NCBI GenBank assembly: GCA_947302485.1
Contig: CAMYVO010000010.1
Coordinates: 1 to 34,287 of the forward strand
Source of the DNA: an uncultured Clostridium sp.
GTDB lineage: Bacteria; Bacillota; Clostridia; TANB77; CAG-508
Direction: 5' to 3'
Length of the DNA: 34,287 nucleotides
Part shown: one piece after another, positions 32,761 to 34,287 of the stretch
Layout of the letters: each line of letters starts with the position of its first letter
Numbering within the stretch: the stretch's first letter is position 1
The notes under the pieces: generated by a model
Seen by the model: only the letters and a program-made list of their open reading frames with translations
Told to the model about the DNA's origin: nothing
Databases searched by the model: none
Made by a program: the position numbers and the translations under genes

Positions 32761-32798
32761 ATATATTCACTCTCCTTTTTTAAGCACAGCTAAACTTT

Positions 32799-32827
32799 AT
32801 TATACTATATATTTTAAACATTTTCAA
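32799..32827 (-). promoter_or_regulatory. Promoter of the M23 peptidase gene
   Basis: TTGAAA (32822-32827), 17 bases, TATAAT (32799-32804) on the minus strand. Confidence 0.75.
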
Positions 32828-33100
32828 GTTATGTATACCTTTTTTACCATAATTTTTTAAAAAATATCTACGCTAATATATTTTTATTTTTGTTTATGTA
32901 ACGTATTCTCTTGTTTTCTCTTTAATTCTCGCTAATGCTCATTTTTTGTTACCTTTAAAAATTTTCTAATATATTAGATTTTTATGTTTCAAAATGTTCT
33001 GACCATTTTGGATTATTTGACTATTTTTCAAGTATCTATATAATTACTTTATAACATATTTCTTCTATTTTATATCCTCTTTCTTTAACTTCTCCTTTTT
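32828..33100. other. A/T-rich intergenic region, nothing recognised
   Basis: Between the M23 promoter and the stop of the AntA gene. Scattered A/T palindromes only; no frame with a ribosome binding site, no repeat shared with the rest of the window. Confidence 0.5.
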
Positions 33101-33889
33101 TTACCATTTTTTAGTATTTTTTACATATTGTATTTCATAATATATTTCTTCCTTATTTTTATTAAACCATTTTGTTATTTGTTCTACTGCTCGCGGTTTA
33201 AAATATACTTGCCAATATTCATTTTTACTTACATCTTTTACAATTACTATATAATCATCTTCATAATAATGCTTATATGATATTTTATAGCCTAAAACTC
33301 TTGCTATTGCTCCTATTAAATTTGAATGTGGAAGTTTATTTTCTGAATATAGCTCTAACTCTTCTGCTATATCTGATGCTAAACAATAGTTATGTTTAAT
33401 TTTTACATCTATTTTTGCTTTTATTTCTTCTACATCTAGTTTTAAATCTTCTAATCCCACCTCTAAATTATCTACTCTAATATTATTTTCCTTCATATAA
33501 TTTATTGCATTTTGCATTATATATATTAGTTGATTTGTACTGCTTGTACTGCTAAGTATTTTTCTGTATCTTTTTTCTGTTTCTATAAAATATTTTCTAA
33601 TTCTTCTTCCTGTATCATTATTTTCTATCATACATATTTCTTTACCTGTATCAATAGTTAAGTAATAGTCATGTCTTATAACATTTTTACGCTCACCAAC
33701 TTTGGCGAACGTTATAATAAAGTCTTCTTTTTCCTTAAATTTATACTTTAAAATTCTATCTTTAATCCAATTTGTAAAATCCCTTCTGCTTCCTAATGCA
33801 TCATGCAATTCCCTTGCATTAATTAATCTTTCTTTTGATTCATTTTCATAAATAGGTACAATTCCTTCTTCTACTTTTGTAAATTTCAA
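33101..33889 (-). CDS. Phage antirepressor, AntA/AntB domain
   Basis: A 262-residue phage-type regulator. The N-terminal AntA/AntB domain contains NARELHDALGSRRDFTNWIK and DFIITFAKVGERK, then HDYYLTIDTGKEICMIENN. A coiled linker (about 120-165) leads to a C-terminal domain with EELELYSENKLPHSNLIGAI and KPRAVEQITKWFNK. Such proteins counter prophage repressors. The start is TTG 33889, 10 bases after AAGGGA. Together with the BRO gene it suggests a prophage remnant. CGA is used in frame as Arg (KPRAVEQ); no CGG. Confidence 0.82.
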   Translation of the reverse strand: MKFTKVEEGIVPIYENESKERLINARELHDALGSRRDFTNWIKDRILKYKFKEKEDFIITFAKVGERKNVIRHDYYLTIDTGKEICMIENNDTGRRIRKYFIETEKRYRKILSSTSSTNQLIYIMQNAINYMKENNIRVDNLEVGLEDLKLDVEEIKAKIDVKIKHNYCLASDIAEELELYSENKLPHSNLIGAIARVLGYKISYKHYYEDDYIVIVKDVSKNEYWQVYFKPRAVEQITKWFNKNKEEIYYEIQYVKNTKKW

Positions 33890-34067
33890 ATAACATCAAT
33901 CCCTTCTTTTGTTAATTTTTCATTATATTAATAAAATGATTTTTGTAGGCGATATGCCTAAAGATAAAATTAAATAGATTTAAATTAACATTATACTAAC
34001 ATATGTTTTGTTTATTGTAAAGAAACTTTTACATTAGGTTTATATGTATAATTTTTTATTTCTATAC

Positions 34068-34099
34068 AAAAATAACGCTAGTTAATTAGCGTTATTTTT
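34068..34099. terminator. Bidirectional terminator
   Basis: AAAAATAACGCTA and TAGCGTTATTTTT are exact complements around GTTAAT. Confidence 0.85.
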
Positions 34100-34118
34100 G
34101 CAAAAGAAAAACTATGCT

Positions 34119-34172
34119 TGGGGCGCTCCTTAAAATTCTTCTCTAGAATTTTCCGTACAAAGTCACGCCCCA
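34119..34172. repeat. Two-stem hairpin element
   Basis: Outer stem TGGGGCG/CGCCCCA (34119-34125, 34166-34172) and inner stem AAAATTCT/AGAATTTT (34132-34139, 34145-34152). GC-rich against its flanks and immediately next to a REP-like palindrome. Confidence 0.7.
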
Positions 34173-34210
34173 GGGGGACCAAAAGGGATCTGACCCTTTT
34201 TTGTCCTCCT
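34173..34210. repeat. REP-like GACC palindrome
   Basis: GGGGGACCAAAAGGG and CCCTTTTTTGTCCTCC form an imperfect hairpin, same family as 16382-16426. Confidence 0.75.
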
Positions 34211-34213
34211 TTG

Positions 34214-34287
34214 TTATTCTTCTTCTTTATTCTTTTCTCTTTTAGCTATTATTATGAATATTACTGTTAAAACTGCTATCATTCCTG
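34214..34287 (-). CDS. C-terminal end of a membrane-anchored protein (partial)
   Basis: The last 23 or so residues read GMIAVLTVIFIIIAKREKNK and end EEE, stop TAA at 34214-34216: one membrane helix followed by a charged tail. The rest is outside the window, so the family cannot be named; a surface protein anchor is one possibility. Confidence 0.55.
   Translation of the reverse strand, partial: GMIAVLTVIFIIIAKREKNKEEE

Larger units (their letters stand above)
33890..34213. other. Leader of the AntA gene and hairpin cluster
   Basis: No gene. It holds a short inverted repeat TAGGC-ATAT-CGCCTA (about 33946-33962, a possible operator in the AntA leader), a bidirectional terminator, and two GC-rich palindromes described separately. 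Confidence 0.5.

Noticed and set aside
32749-32770. CGA as a second frameshift codon (M23 gene, GTG 32770 then CGA T)
   Set aside because: CGA is read in frame as Arg at conserved positions in SigG and AntA, and the GTG overlaps the ribosome binding site; an ATT start is simpler.
1-34287. CRISPR array, tRNA genes, complete insertion sequence
   Set aside because: No regularly spaced repeats, no cloverleaf-like segments, and no transposase frame were found on either strand.

Overview
The window comes from a low-GC, endospore-forming member of the Clostridia. It carries the conserved Gram-positive block murA - divIB/ftsQ - two DUF881 genes - sbp - ftsA - ftsZ - spoIIGA - sigE - sigG - ylmC/ymxH, all leftward. 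Codon use is strongly A/T biased, Shine-Dalgarno sequences are strong, and TTG starts are frequent. At the left edge a perfect TTGACA-17-TATAAT promoter points out of the window, probably into an rRNA operon. No tRNA gene or CRISPR array was seen.

Layout. 1-400: outward promoter. 402-11769: cell-division and sporulation block, with a glycosyltransferase between sigE and sigG and a repeat-filled gap between sbp and ftsA. 11837-14231: accessory module (ParB-like protein, small unknown, PAPS-reductase-like IbrA protein, 62-residue protein). 14417-18886: topB (leftward) and leuS (rightward). 18944-19426: a compositionally foreign gene. 19618-20697: HExxH protein. 20774-21318: two-gene module with a DUF4160 protein. 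21463-28758: GltD-like oxidoreductase, DUF5662 protein, uracil-DNA glycosylase remnant, pgeF, addB and ogg. 28820-30406: SDR, rpsT and a small membrane protein. 30539-34287: phage-type BRO and AntA antirepressors, an M23 peptidase and the tail of a membrane protein.

Main discovery. Six otherwise well-conserved leftward genes are each broken by +1 shifts, nine in all: four in sigG and one each in sigE, the ibrB-like parB gene, ogg, the BRO gene and the DUF4160 gene. At all nine sites the codon about to be read is CGG followed by A. Skipping the C, or reading CGGA as a four-base Gly codon, restores the family sequence. At six sites the family expects exactly this glycine. My scan of both strands found no in-frame CGG read as Arg in any native gene. 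The only two in-frame CGG codons without a shift lie in the foreign-looking gene at 18944-19426. CGA and CGT are read normally as Arg. This suggests that CGG is not an ordinary sense codon here and that CGGA is decoded with a +1 shift as glycine. No site falls in ftsZ, ftsA, murA, leuS, topB, addB or rpsT, and five of nine fall in the two sporulation sigma genes, so the shift may also gate sporulation. A systematic sequencing artefact is the main alternative and can be tested directly with reads and proteomics.
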